Assembly (NCBI RefSeq): GCF_025766255.1
Contig: NW_026516833.1
Location: 1 to 64,000, forward strand
Source: Zychaea mexicana
Lineage: Eukaryota > Mucoromycota > Mucoromycetes > Mucorales > Lichtheimiaceae
DNA length: 64,000 nt
Direction of reading: 5' to 3'
Shown: positions 1 to 14,470 of the stretch, piece by piece
Numbering within the stretch: the stretch's first letter is position 1
Layout of the letters: every line of letters begins with the position of its first letter
Position numbers and translations under genes: made by a program
Notes under the pieces: generated by a model
Told to the model about the DNA's origin: nothing
Database searches by the model: none
The model's input: only the letters and a program-made list of their open reading frames with translations

Positions 1-2165
1 GATTAGAAGACTCTTGATACGATCAACTGCGCTTCTGAAGGGCGGAATATTCGGTTCATACTAAGCGCATTGAAGCAACGGTATCTACTTTTATAATAAG
101 AAAAAGAGAGCGGCTTGATTCCACGCCAGAATATATAAAAAAGATGATGAGGTGTGTACACTGCCTTTACTTTCTTTTATAGGAGAATTGAGTAAAACAG
201 AAAATGCACCTTGGTATTCACACTACTAGAGCCATCCGTATAGCTCGTTAAAGGAGACTCACAAACTCCCGACGAATCTATGATCATTTGTAAGGAGAAT
301 CACCAAGCACCAACAGACGCGGAATGATCCGGCACTGCACCATATAAGATTTAGTGACTTTTCGTGGTGGGGTGGTACAGCTTACCATATTGGTCATGTT
401 TAGTGATACATGATGAGATGCGGAAAGGAAGCGGGAGCAGCGGCTTTCGTTGTTGTTTTCTAGCATTCAGTATTAGATCCATAATGTCTTGTGTCGCCCG
501 ACGAGCTTGGTGGGAAGTGTGGATTATCTATTCCGACACAGGGGTCATAAATCTGACAGTACGAGTCGCTTTGTCTTTTTCTTTTTCTCTCGCAATAAGT
601 GCTGGATTTGCTACCTTCGACTCACTCCACTTTATTATTCTTTAATAATAGAAGCACAATAATAACAGTATTAGATTCAGCTTTTGTACAAAGTAGTAAG
701 AGCTATAATAGCCAGTAACCTGAACATTTTCTTTTTTTAAGCATGCGATGTTGTTTATACGTATGGTGTATGTAGTAGCGACTGGAGAAGCGATTAAATA
801 CAACGCTTGAGTGAATAATAAAAGGGTTTACAGACGTACATACCTCTATCTTTCTCACATGGTACTACTCATATTTTGCAAAAATGAAATGATGATGACT
901 TAATAGATTTTTGAAAATGGGGTTTCTCGGTCAACTTATACGCACTGCTGCCCGCCACAAGAGTCCAATAGACGAAGACATTGGATGTAGCTTTTCAATT
1001 AGTTGTTCCACCACCGTTGCAATAAGCTTTATGTTAATTTTATTCAATAATTGTGTATTTTTTTTTATGGAGCGTGCATGTTCACTTACCCAACGAGTTA
1101 CTTTATGTACTGTACCTGTTGATTAAAAGTACAGTATTGTCCCCGTTACTGTGTATGTTTCCAATCAGTCAAGTCCTTCTAAACTTGATACCGTCTAATT
1201 CCTTATAAATGCTCTTTTATTTTGTACAATCTGTAAAAAGTATGATATATTAAATATGAACGTGAGGTACATACCCTGGCATGTTGACGTTGTTGGAACT
1301 AGCTATGAACCTTTGAAAAAGCGGTTCGCTGTTTTCTGTGGGTTTTCGTGGAAATTCGCAATCCACAAACCTATATCTTCTAAGGTGTGGTTCAAGCCAA
1401 GCTACTCACTAAACGAGATCAAGCACATGTGTCCTGGACATGCATGATGCTTTTTCCAACTGATTGTGTTGCCGCTGGACAAGGTTGTCATTGGGACTGC
1501 AATACAAACAAACGAGATATAATCCATGTTCATGAGCCGATGGCGTAAACTTTCGCTGGCAGCTTTGAATATATATTGTAGGTGAAGTAATATTTTCTGA
1601 ACCATTTGTATAAATGCAATCGAACAGGTTTGGAATAATTGGAAATTTCAAGGTTCATGTTGATGCATCTGAAAAATATGACAAGATATGATCTGTTTTT
1701 TGTATTCCTAAATTTTACACTGAGCCATCAAATTACTTGGTGAAAGTAACAGATATCGGGATCACACGAGCTGAAGGGTTTGCTAATAGTTCTTCTATCT
1801 ATAATACGGTATCCCGCATTTCTCTGAACAAGTAATAACACAAGCTGTCAAATGCCTGTCGTTTGCACGTTTTGTAATGTGCTGTTATAATGATTTCCAT
1901 ATAGTGACAATGACAACGGTATATATAAGAATGAGTTGCAAATATAACTACTGATTATAAAAAAACAGGCAAAGGCTTAGCATATCATAAAAATTTGCAG
2001 TTGCTTATTTTTATGTTTTATGAACGATAAAGAAACGTTGGACAGTAGATAGGAACAGTAAAAATGGGGTTAAAACAAATGATTAATAGAGTACAAGTAG
2101 TTTATAAGGTGGTGTATGCGATATCTGAGAACGTATAATAAAAAGGAAGGAGTATACTGTAATTA
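1..2165. other. gene-poor left end
   Basis: AT-rich sequence with no intact gene that I can support. Open frames here are short, lack family motifs and have no convincing splice context. The only coding-like part is the plus-strand scrap at about 1256-1836, listed separately. Confidence 0.5.
1256..1836 (+). pseudogene. possible decayed or unresolved spliced gene
   Basis: Three successive plus-strand blocks read like protein but lie in different frames. Block one runs from the ATG at 1256 to 1447 (63 codons). Block two starts at the ATG at 1444 and reads about 34 codons, including a Cys-rich stretch AAGQGCHWDCNTNKRD. Block three starts at 1614, has one internal TGA, and ends at a stop near 1833; it includes NFKVHVDASEKYDKI. 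I do not recognise a family. It could be a relic, or exons whose splice sites I failed to join. Confidence 0.25.
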
Positions 2166-3001
2166 TTACAATGAACGAAATATTCTTTTGAGCTTAGCCT
2201 GGAATCGATGCTTCCCCTTTTTATCTTTGCCATCTTTACGGGTGGTGTTAGTTTTGGTAGATGTAGTAGTAGCCGTCTTTGGTTCAGTAGAAGAAGAGGA
2301 TGCTCGCATGCCCATCATATGGAGGAACTCGTTGAAGCTTACTACACCATCCTCATTCTCATCAACTTCAGCTATGATATCTTTAGCTTCTTGTTCGGAA
2401 ACATGTTCACCCAATTGTTGGAGTGTTAGCCGTAATTCTTCGTGGGTTATCACGCCATCACCATTGCAATCAAAAGCGTGGAATGCTTCAACCATCTCTT
2501 GTTCCTTGGCGGTACGACGTCCGGGTGTTGATAGTGTCGGCCGAAATAGCTTCACAAACTCTTCGTAGGAATAAAAAACATCATCTCCACGATCGTTTTT
2601 CTTGTTGTTTCCTTGTACCTACATTCACATCATGAGCATATTTTTTGATCGCGGTAATATATTATGGTTAGTCTTTTCTGTACTCGATCATTCAGCATCA
2701 AGACCTGATTGTGGCAAATATACACAACGCTATAAAATCTATCTGTTTGTTTGCTGAAAGCTTCTATATTATACCAAAGTAGTAATACAGTAAATAAACA
2801 TACAATGGTCATCACAGAGTGTGAATCTACACCTGTTGCTGCAAGCACCTGCTGGAACTCCGCATGAGATATCTTGCCGTCCTTGTCGATATCAAATGAG
2901 TTGAACAAATCGCGTAAATCTCGTCGCTTCTGGTCGCTCATAAGCTGCATCCCTAGACTTGAGCGCTTGTCATTTAGTGACGACGACGAAAATATAGTCA
3001 T
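2166..3001 (-). CDS. calmodulin-like EF-hand protein
   Basis: A two-exon gene read on the minus strand: exon 1 3001-2804, exon 2 2618-2166, joined in phase 0, giving 216 residues. It is a predicted calcium sensor of the calmodulin/centrin type. EF-hand 1 lies near residues 33-49 with loop DIDKDGKISHAEF. EF-hands 3 and 4 have loops DCNGDGVITHEEL and DENEDGVVSFNEF. The second hand, which straddles the exon junction, is degenerate: it has the following helix (SYEEFVKLF) but no proper loop acidic pattern. The N-terminus (about 20 residues, Ser-rich) and the basic Lys/Arg/Thr-rich C-tail of about 40 residues are not found in true calmodulin, so this is a divergent family member. It may bind target proteins or membrane through the tail; that is inference. 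It is divergently transcribed from the aldo-keto reductase, about 550 bp away. Confidence 0.85.
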
Positions 3002-3547
3002 TCGATAGAAAGAAGGATGAGAAAGAGGAGTGGAGTGGAGATAAAGAAACTTTTAGTCAGATTTCACGAGCGCAACAAAAATCAATGGTCTCTTTATATT
3101 GGAAAATCGAGTTTTTCTCTGTAAGCATCTGTGCAACCATGAGAACAGCATTTTATATATATGATGCCTGCGCCTCATCAAGAGCTTTTTCTTTCACTGG
3201 ATGATCCGCAAGTCGCGTGCACTACGTTGCCACCTTCCAAGCCCGCCTCCCCAGTATGTGTCACAGTATTGTGGCGTAACGTCATAGAAAGAATTAACGA
3301 TATATGATATTATGCTAATCCTGGGATGGTATTGGTACTGTAATCCGGAACTTGGCATGAATAACATGTTATGTGGTCTTGTTTAGCTGCTTGTTTGTTT
3401 GTTTGAAAAAAAAAGATGCGACACATAAGCAATAGCAAATAGTGAGTTTTAGCGTGGGTAGTTTTAGGTATAATATTCCTTTTGGCTCCCTCTTTCAACC
3501 CTTTCTTTCTTCTCTACCAACATTCTTTGAACAAGTGAAAAAGAGCC
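3002..3547. promoter_or_regulatory. divergent intergenic region
   Basis: This spacer separates the divergent EF-hand and aldo-keto reductase genes and must hold both promoters. It is AT-rich with pyrimidine-rich tracts just before the reductase start (ccctttctttcttctctacc). I see no further gene. Confidence 0.5.
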
Positions 3548-4889
3548 ATGTCGACGCAACACGTTACTTTGAACCGCTCAGGCGATAAAATGCCCTTGAT
3601 GGGCTTCGGTTGTTGGAAGGTCGAGAACAAAGACGCTGAGCAGCTCATCTACGATGCCATCAAGTGCGGATATGTATGTGTTCTCCTCCGTTTATTCATT
3701 CGTCTTGTCGTTGTTGCTTGTTTCTTATCCCCACCGTACATAAGCAAAAAATACAATCTATTCTAACCACAACAATAGCGTCTTTTTGATAATGCTTGCG
3801 ATTACGGTAACGAAGTTGAAATAGGTCGCGGTATTGCTAGAGCTATAAAGGATGGCCTTGTGAAACGCGAGGAATTGTTCGGTACGTTCTTTTTTGACGC
3901 GTGGCTTTGACGACGCTATTATTACACTACAAAGTGGCTAATGACGCGCTCGTCTTCTGTTGTTCTATCGCATCGTATATAGTGGTCACAAAGCTTTGGA
4001 ATACCTTTCATAGCAAAGACCATGTTCGTCCTGCGTTTGAAAAGCAGCGCAAGGAGCTTGGTTTGGACTACATTGATTTGTATCTGATTCATTGTAAGTT
4101 TTGCACTTGCCTTGAGATCAGCATGAAGCGCATCTTATTGTGTTAATCCATACGCAGTCAACTAAGCAGCACTTTTATCTATTACTAGTCCCTGTCCCAT
4201 TAAAGTATGTTGCTTTTGATCAAGCTTATCCACCAGGATGGTACGGCGTGGGACAAAAAAAAATCCAGTTTGAACGGGCTCCCATGCACGAATGCTGGTC
4301 GGAGATGGAAAAGCTGGTGGATGATGGTTTGGCACGCAATATCGGCATTTCCAACTTTAATGTGCAAGCTATTTTGGACTTGTTGACATACTGCAAGCAT
4401 AAGCCTGCTACCTTGCAAGGTCAGTACGACTTCCGATGCTGAGTTAGATACACGTATGGAGCAAAGCATTAAACCTTGATTTGCTCACTTGTAGTCGAGA
4501 TCCATCCTTACTTGCCGCAGAAGCGACTGGTCGAGTGGGTACAAGCACAAGAGATACACATCACGGCCTACTCATCATTTGGCCCTGGATCCTATGTCAG
4601 CCTTACGGACGATGGTCGTAGTGCAGAGCCACTTCTCCAAAATGATGCTATCTCATCGATTGCTCAAAAGAAAAACAAAACGCCTGCCCAGGTGTTGCTA
4701 CGCTGGGCCATTGAGAGAGGAATTGCCGTCATTCCCAAGAGCAGCCATGAGGAGCGTATGAAGTCCAACCACGATGTCTTCTCCTGGTCTTTGGACGATG
4801 ACGATAAGAAGCAAATTGAGACGTTGAACAAAGGGTTGCGTTTCAACAATCCAGACAGCTATGGATTCGATTTGCCTCTTTTCTCGTAG
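3548..4889 (+). CDS. aldo-keto reductase, xylose-reductase type
   Basis: Five exons (3548-3673, 3779-3881, 3983-4093, 4189-4419, 4495-4889) encode 321 residues, the usual length of an AKR barrel. The family reduces aldehydes and aldoses with NAD(P)H in the cytosol; fungal members with this sequence pattern are D-xylose/aldose reductases. The catalytic tetrad is complete: Asp46 and Tyr51 in [10 protein letters not shown], Lys80 in VTKLWN, and His113 in LYLIHFP. The cofactor-binding segment near the C-terminus reads IPKSSHEER, matching the IPKS...R signature that contacts the NADPH phosphate. All splice junctions keep frame, and every intron begins GT and ends AG. Substrate cannot be settled from sequence: glycerol or general aldehyde reductase is the main alternative to xylose reductase. 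Confidence 0.92.
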
Positions 4890-5509
4890 AGACTTGTTGT
4901 GTCTTTACCGGAATACATAATCTGCACCCACTCTGTTTCCTTTACTAGCTGCATTGACATAAACAGTTTCAGTGCTAATAATTATCAAACTTTTACGTGC
5001 GATATGTCTCTTTCACCACAAAGCATGATGGTTGGCGTTGTTCGTCATTGTAAATCTGATCACCTGCAGGTGGCTGAAGGGCAGGTCACGCTCAAATAGA
5101 GTGATCAACTCACGGTGATGCTTATGTCGGATCGATTTCACATACAAATGATTTATGCAACCTGTCATGCACCACGGACGGTGAATGTTTAATGTAAGGG
5201 AGCTTCCTCCACAGCATACTGGCACAGAAAAAGCACTGTAGAAACTTCACATATGACAGCTGTAGCGTTGCGTCAATAGAAATACCACAATTGCTAAGCA
5301 GCACCCCCTTGCGGCTGGTGGAGGAACCCTCTTCCTTTTCGGGGGAACACAAACACTTAAAAGGCAAAAGAAGAGAGAAGCGGCGCAGGAAAGTCGTCAC
5401 ATTTTTTGTTGAATTTTTCGCTTCTCTCTTTGAATGATTTGACAACCGCAACTTTTTTTTTTTTTTGCCTCAAGATTTTTTTTATACACATATAAGAAAT
5501 AAATCAATC
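4890..5509. other. intergenic spacer
   Basis: This is the 3' flank of the reductase and the promoter of the UTP5 gene. The last 80 bases before the UTP5 start are T-rich (runs of T near 5451-5466). No gene is supported; open frames on both strands lack recognisable motifs. Confidence 0.5.
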
Positions 5510-7899
5510 ATGGGCAAAAAAACTTTCAAAGCCAATCCAGACACTGCCACTGTTGCTACATCAGCAACCACAGCAGTATCTGCCGGGATCTTGTTCTCCG
5601 CGTTCGATGAGAGCCCCAGTGCCGAATTTTTTGCTCTCGTAACACACAACATTGGTCGCCATCAGTTGCGTATCTTCAACACACGATCTGGCACTGTCAG
5701 CAACGACTTTTCTTCCGAAAATAAGGAGTCTTTTACAAGCTTAAGCTGGGGCAATGTCGTGGATACTGGCGATCTTGCAAAGGTAGTATATGATTGCGTG
5801 GACTCAACGTCCAGAAACAGTCTGTTGATCGCGAAACTGAAACCTTTCTTCTTGAAATGAACATAGGCTGGCGATTCAAAAGTCAACAAAAGAAGAAAGT
5901 CTCACAACACGACAAAGGCGGTTGCTCTTGGCACAAATACGGGCACCATTGTCATATACTCCCTTGCCCATGGTTCGATCGTGAAGCGTTTGACAAGTGC
6001 ACATACCACACCCGTCACCGATTTCGTGCTTAACAAGGCTGGCACAAAGGGTTATTCGGTGGCTGAAGACAACTACATTGTCGAATGGGATATTGTCCAA
6101 GAAAAGGAAACGGCGTAAGTTCATGCAATATATGCCTAGAAAAGGAGGGATGGAGGAGTATCATTAGATCACACGTTATTAAGAAAAGTCCCTTTTTTGG
6201 TTGTGGATCTAGAAAATGGAAAGCAAATGAAAAGAGTGTGCGGAGATTGGCCCTTAGCCACGACGAAACCAAGTTGGCAGTTGCTGGTCATACCATCAGT
6301 CTGTGGAACTTACACGATCAAAAAGTATTCAAGGTACATTCATATCTCATGTCGCCGTTGTCTGGGTTGGTTGGCTGGTCATGTCTTGGAAATCAACATG
6401 ATACTTTGGAATCCATAGAAATTCACGGGACACGCCAGTGCCGTCAAGGAACTTCGATTCTCATCCCAGGATGACATCTTAGTATCCATTGGAGACGACG
6501 ATCGCTACGTGAACGTATGGGATGCACAGTCGACAAACGACAACACCAACAATTTGACTGCATTGACACTCGAAAACAATGTTATCCAAATTGATTTCTC
6601 GGAAACCGAGTCATCGGTCCTTGCTGTATCTGAAGATGGCTCTGTTGGGGTGTGGCAAAATGCCTCTTCTCCGGCAATGGCTTCGGGCCCCAAGAACAGA
6701 CGGAAAATGGCACGCGCTACCACAAAGCAGCCCGATTCAACCATCACAGTTGTATCCAGCACATCAGAGGAGGAAACGATCCCGGTTATCTCAGCAAACT
6801 TTGTTACGGATAATGACAGTAAAGCTGTTATGATTGCTCGTGGCTCAAGCATTAAACCATCTTTTGAAGTTGTGGTATGTGATTGTGGGGTGAATAAAAG
6901 GCTAGGGCATGCAATGGCTTACCGAGGCTCACTAAATGTATCACTATATAGCAATACGTGAACGAAGAATCAGGCGCAGTGATGGATAACATTGTGTTGA
7001 CAAGACAGGCCGTTGTGAACAACTTGGTCAGCAATGGATCAATGGCAGCAAATAACTTGGTAAGTGGAGAATGGGCGTGTATACTATCAGTAGAGCGGAA
7101 TTTACTAAATGTGCTATATCTGCATTAGAAAACGACGCAGAAAGCATACAATGAAGCCGCCGTCAAGGTCATAGGCAACACCGACTTTGCGATGCGAAAC
7201 CCTACAGCCAAGAGTAGCAGCGATGGACAAGTATCAGCAGAACCTTCCCTCGAGCAACGATTGAACGAGATGGGCGTGAACGAGGAGAAGAGCGAAATAG
7301 AGACAAAGAAAAGGACCAACAAGCCATCGACGCCATCAGCCGGATCGTTGCAGCAAGTCCTTTTGCAAGCATTACATTCTGGGGACAAAGCCCTTTTGGA
7401 GGCATGCTTAGCACAAGAAAAGCCAGAAATCATCCAAACCACGATCCAGCGATTGCCCACTGCATATGTCATCCCTCTCATGTTACAACTTATTGCCAAA
7501 TTCCAAACCTCCCCTGGTCGTGGCACTGGTCTGTTGGTGTGGATCAAGGCCGTCTTGCTGACCCATACAACCTATCTGATGACCGTACCTGACTTGGTTG
7601 CTCAGTTGTCGACCTTCTATCAGGCACTGGATTCGCGTCTAGCTGTGTTCCCCAAATTGCTTGCTCTGCGTGGTAGATTAGATTTGATCCAGAACCAGAT
7701 CAACAATCGATCACGGTACAGCCAGAATGAAGACGGCGAGAACGGTGCCGTTGGTTTATATGTTGAAGAAGACTCGGACGAGGAAGCAGAGCAAGAGGAG
7801 GCTGCCATGAGCGAGGACGAAGTGGATGAATACGTTAGCGAAGACGAAGAAATGCTGGAGATGGAAGACTACGACGAAGAAGATGAAGACGATGATTAG
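5510..7899 (+). CDS. UTP5: U3 snoRNP component UTP5/WDR43
   Basis: Six exons (5510-5782, 5867-6114, 6213-6333, 6419-6874, 6952-7059, 7129-7899) encode 658 residues, close to yeast Utp5 (about 640). The protein belongs to the t-UTP/UtpA subcomplex of the small-subunit processome, which links rDNA transcription to early 18S pre-rRNA processing in the nucleolus. The first half has WD40-type repeats, for example VALGTNTGTIVIYS, YIVEWDI, ISLWNL and YVNVWDA. The C-terminal half holds a Utp12 domain containing LQQVLLQALHSGDKALLEAC and LLVWIKAVLLTHTTYLMTVP. A strongly acidic Glu/Asp tail closes the protein, as is common in nucleolar proteins. The start at 5510 is the first ATG after a T-rich leader and is followed at once by the coding frame. 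All phases agree. Confidence 0.92.
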
Positions 7900-8344
7900 A
7901 TGAACAACGCGTAGCTGGTTCTGTTTTTTCTGCCCTTTAATTCACACATTTTATTCTTATTTACATACAAAACATCCGATATCATGTACACATACAACAA
8001 CACACCACACACATCCATCCATACAGTTTGCAAGAAGAAAAATTACGATACAGTAGCTTATTATATAAAGCCTTGATGGTAATACAATCACAAAACAAAG
8101 AAAGCATTTTACTATTATAAAAAAAAGACTCAATTCATTGTCACGAAATAAGAGATCCGCTTGTCGCCATACAACGCGCTCGCGTGTGTTGATTTTCGTT
8201 TCCGTGGTGGTCTGCCTTCTAACGCGTGTGTATTCGGAGTACATCACAAAAAAAAACTGGGACAGGATTTTGCTCTGTTTCACCAAAAAAAATCCCAGCA
8301 ACAATAACGCCCCCCATCTCCTTTACAACGCAATCGATCGTATA
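7900..8344. other. intergenic spacer
   Basis: This holds the 3' flank of UTP5 and the promoter and leader of the kinase gene. The kinase frame is open upstream to 8138, but that part is rich in aromatic and hydrophobic residues and unlike the rest, so I read it as leader sequence. Confidence 0.45.
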
Positions 8345-10322
<1,978 letters not shown>

Positions 10323-11777
10323 GGAATACCCATTACATACATCGTAATAAATTTGTTTCTATGCTCACAATATCATGGTGCGTCAACTTAAGTATGGCTC
10401 TAGTTCATGCAGTTGTTGACAGATCAATGAAGGTCGGTTGTTTCTACACATTTAAGCGCAGTGTCGTTTTTACAAAACTTGCTGTACGATCGACCCTGTT
10501 GAACGTACGCACGCTACATTAGCGTGCGTGCATGATAGATGGATAGATCAATCGATTAAACTAATGGTTCTAACATAAAGTGAATTATTACTACAGTAAT
10601 TACCTTTTCCGTAATGTAACAGCCGGCGCTTCATCACAATTTATGAAGAGATGCATCTCAACCCTTTGCTACTGCTAGATTCATGATCATAAAAAAGGTA
10701 TTTTTAACCATCTCCACCCGTTTATGATGGGTTCATGCCCTAGTCTTGCGTTGTATGTACGCGTGACAACGTCGTCTGTTTATCGATCCGTCAGATTATC
10801 ACAATATATATTCTGGCATGAACTTTTATTAACCAGCTGCTCCACCTGATGGTTGCTAACCCAAACGATGTTTTTAAAAATAATTATGATATCATTTAGT
10901 ATACTACTGCTATATCATCATTTAAACGAGGAAAAGAACTCCCGGAATACGATATGACCATATCTACTTATATACTTCGTATATCAGGCCCGGCCAATTG
11001 CGAAAAGGCTCATATAATAATTAATAAGATCTCTTTACGAATTTTTGACTGTCCCTATTATTTACCGATTTGGTTTTCTAAGCTAAACTTTACTTTGTAC
11101 GGGGTAGAGGAAGAGTTTAGTAAACGTAAAAAACTGCGCAGATAAGAGTACAGTAGGTATTGTGGTCAGTGAACATATACTAGACGTGGCCTTACGTACA
11201 GTATTAATTAACATATGCGCTGATGCTAACATATTATGCACTCAATATAGTGACTCGACATACAGTATGATAAGTAATGCATGCTGTCGGATGGATATGC
11301 ACCGCTCTTGTGTGATTGCTTTCAGGCACATAGAACTTGGGCACATATAATAAGTTACACTGTTGTAGCTAGCACCCATGTAGATAAAGCCTCAATAATA
11401 TACAGTCGATAAGAAGGTGTTGTTAATCGACGTGGAACGTCTTGCTGAACATAAATTTTCCAGTTGCTCATAATACCTACTACGTACTAGCCGATGGTAC
11501 CATAATTTTTTTCAAGACTTTGTATTGAAGAAGATTAGGCGGTATCGAATTTTTTTTACCCATAAGTAATGTACACATTAGCAAAGAGTTGCTGCCATAA
11601 AATGACGACCATTAGAAACTATGTATTGATCTATGCGTAAGGAAAATTGGTGCCTGTTACAATATATTATAGTTCGAAGAAACATATGTATCATGTTTAC
11701 ACAATAATTTTTTAAGCAACACGATCGCTGGTCACTACCATATGGCATTGCTGTTAAGAGAGCTAAATTAGTCAGTA
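10323..11777. other. gene-poor spacer
   Basis: AT-rich sequence between the kinase gene and the transposon. Short open frames exist on both strands (for example 10954-11145 and 11162-11350) but have no motif, splice context or codon pattern that would support a gene. Confidence 0.5.
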
Positions 11778-12744
11778 CAGTTGTACCCCGGTTTTTGCAA
11801 CCGAGGGTTTTTCGATTTTTTTTTTGCAAAAAGTGAGGATTTGCAAGTAACGGGGTAAACAATTCTGCTTCAAGTAGACACTGGATAAGTCATCCTATTA
11901 ACACTAGCCCATTGTTTATCTGTCAGAGATGATGTACGGTACGTTCTTTTGGAATATTCATACAGCTCTAAATGTTACTACTTGCATATATAAGACCGTT
12001 CTTTTATTAAGCTGTCTAGTGGTTTGATAATTATTAGCTCTTTTAAGCATGACAAAATCGTTCCACAAGCTCACATCCAAGCAATAGCATCGAACCTACG
12101 ACGAGCACTTGAGCGGGCGGTGGACCAAAGCGCCGATTCGCCTATTCCAGGGCCAACGTCGAAGGAAAAACAGGTTGCAATTGCAGGAGTTTTGAGCTTT
12201 TTGAATAATATCGATAACTACGACTTAAAAGAAGTCTTTGCGTAGGATTCAAGAGAGTCTCAGGCAGCAATCATTCTCCCGACAATCATTCCTTGATAAC
12301 TTGTTCGATATGTAGTTGAAAGCTCATTTGAGCAAACATTTTATTTTTATATCTACTGTATATGTAGTGTGTTCACTTTTTCTTATATCTTCATCATTTC
12401 TTTTGTGGATTCAACCCAATCAGTGCTATATATGTGTCCCCATTCTACTGGCTCAACTACCAAATAATAATTTTTATTTCGACAATAAATACATTTTCAT
12501 ATTTACATATTTATCTTGCAGTAACTGTATCATTTTATTCCTCATAATCCGCAACAGATGCTTCTTTCAGTTGATATTGCAAAAATTGAAGCTGTTTTTA
12601 CCCCGATAACGTGCAAATCGTATAAACTCATTTGCAAGTTGCAAATTTGCGAAACTACTAAGTTTTTTTTTGGATTTTTCAAAAAAAGTTGCAGATATAC
12701 GAGAAATTGCAAACCCAGGGGTTGCAAAAACCGGGGTACAACTG
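11778..12744 (+). mobile_element. non-autonomous pogo/Tc1-mariner-like DNA transposon
   Basis: The two ends are perfect inverted repeats of 25 bp, beginning CAGTTGTACCCCGGTTTTTG at 11778 and its reverse complement ending at 12744. Further in, the arms keep weaker similarity (both carry TTTGCA.GT...CGGGGTAAA). Each end is flanked by TA (11776-11777 and 12745-12746), the target duplication of Tc1/mariner and pogo elements, and the CAG... start is typical of the pogo/Tigger group. At 967 bp it is too short for a full transposase. It contains one small open frame, 12024-12245 (73 codons, ends NNIDNYDLKEVFA), which may be the tail of a lost transposase or captured sequence; I do not recognise it. 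Confidence 0.8.
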
Positions 12745-12869
12745 TATGCCAGTTTGGCGCTGCAGAGGACTTGCATCATCGCGTTAAAGGGAGAGAGCAA
12801 AAACATTTTCTAATATAAAGAACTTTCTTCGGTTTTTGACATGTTATTTTTTTATAAACAAATATTAGT

Positions 12870-13001
12870 ATGAATAGCGCCCTTTCTCCAGAAGGATACA
12901 AAGCGTTACTTCTCCATTTGTTCAAAGAGATTTTAACAGTCGATGGACAAGGCAAATCTATAACCACATCATCGTCAGCAGTCAGCAGCAAAGAAAGCTT
13001 T
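12870..13001 (+). other. orphan exon-like open frame
   Basis: An ATG at 12870 opens 44 codons (starts MNSALSPEGYKALLLHLF) that run straight into a good splice donor, GTATGT, at 13002. It could be the first exon of the decayed P450 just downstream, or an unrelated relic. No family motif is visible. Confidence 0.25.
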
Positions 13002-13114
13002 GTATGTACATAGCGACACGGGCAAGCATCGTTATAAAATAAATGTACATATTATTATTTAAGCTTATCAACAACCCCATACTTTTGATGATAAATAGAG
13101 CATATATGATGTAT

Positions 13115-14470
13115 TTTCGGGACCATTCATTCAGTGCCATTCTTGGGCCACCCAGTTCAAATTTGGCAATACTGTAAGTTATTGTTGTCATGGAATACAT
13201 CCGGAACTAAGTAAGTGTTTGACGAGCGAGAAAGTGAAGTAATTGGTGTTAACTTGTACTGCTACGGGTTTTTACTTGATATTTTAAAGCAACGTTTAAC
13301 AACATATGTAGTTGGATGAATCTACGCTCTATGCAAAGCAAGTATAATGGAGCAATGCGTATCGGTCCGAAGAATACAATTGTAATCTCTGATAAACAAA
13401 TGCTGAGACAGGTGCTAGGTACTCATGAGGTTCCGAAGGGACCGGCATATGCGCGAATGCAATAAAGGCGTACAGAATTTGACATACAATCAATGTGCGT
13501 CACTGCACTGTAGTATTACATTCTTCTTCTGCATGTGGTGCATGTGCGCTGCTGCTATTATGTATATACAAAACTATGTGTACTTCCCCGCGGTGCTATG
13601 TGAATATTGATTATCATAGGTTACGTGTGCATGTAAAACCAGAAAAACCAGTACTAAGTTATAGAGTACAAATAGTTAATCTATTTATCAATGAAAGCTC
13701 ATCAATAAACTTAGACTTTCCTATTATTTTTACACTGAATAGAGACCGATATCTTCCCAGTATTCTCAATACGATATATAAAATTTTTGTAGCATTATAT
13801 GCTACCCGCTACAAAAGTAAAGATGTGCCAAATTGATAGGGTATCGAGCAATTTTAAAAGACAGCGGTAATGAAAACGAATTTTGACAAGTTGAGATACA
13901 GTATGGAGACTGCTCGAATGTTATGCATTTGATATAATTGGCGAAAATTCCTTTGATCAAGGTTCTCAGATGGCTGAAAATCATAATCATGCTGTACCAG
14001 ATAAAATTGCCCGTTTACTAGAAACAAGTTCTTATGTATGCAACTTGTAGTATGTCACAGTAAGAACTATTGGTTACCTTATCATTTTAGGTTTCTGCTT
14101 ATTTTAATATATGGAAAACTGAAAACCTTCTTTCTATTCACCAACGTTAACAAAACCAATAGAGATTCGAGGAAGGAAAGTAGTGGAAGCAGTAGTAGAA
14201 GCGTTTCTTCTGGCGCAGAACTACCATACTGTACATGAACATCATGCTTTCGCATATACATATATATTTTATTATAAACGTACTGGTTACCAGATCGCAC
14301 ATAGAATGATTTTCTTAGAACCCATACAAGGTGAGAAACTCGGCGAATAGACATCCTTCAAATGTTAATTGACAAGCAACAGTAAGAGACTTATGATGAA
14401 GAGATGGCAGCAGAAGCTAATGGACAAAAAACAGCATTTTCCCTGCTTGCCTGTGCAGAAACTACATACC
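13115..14470 (+). pseudogene. decayed cytochrome P450
   Basis: Several blocks read as a fungal P450 in the right order but are separated by stops and frame changes. A segment ending in a GTAAGT donor at 13174 joins in phase to a block from 13312 containing MQSKYNGAMRIGPKNTIVIS and QVLGTHEVPKGPAYARM, which resembles the N-terminal beta-sheet region (RIGP..., SDK..., FPKG...) and then hits TAA near 13464. A second block near 13923-14034 contains AFDIIGENSFDQGSQMAE, the AFDVIGE-type helix, and ends at a donor-like GTATGC. A third at about 14390-14466 reads DEEMAAEANGQ...LLACAETT, resembling the I-helix AG.ETT motif. I find no heme-binding FxxGxRxCxG block, so the C-terminal part is missing. P450s are membrane-bound monooxygenases; this copy should be inactive. 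Confidence 0.6.

Noticed and set aside
8138..8344. Upstream in-frame extension of the CDK-like kinase
   Set aside because: The extra residues are hydrophobic and aromatic, unlike the polar N-terminus, and the ATG at 8345 gives a sensible start.
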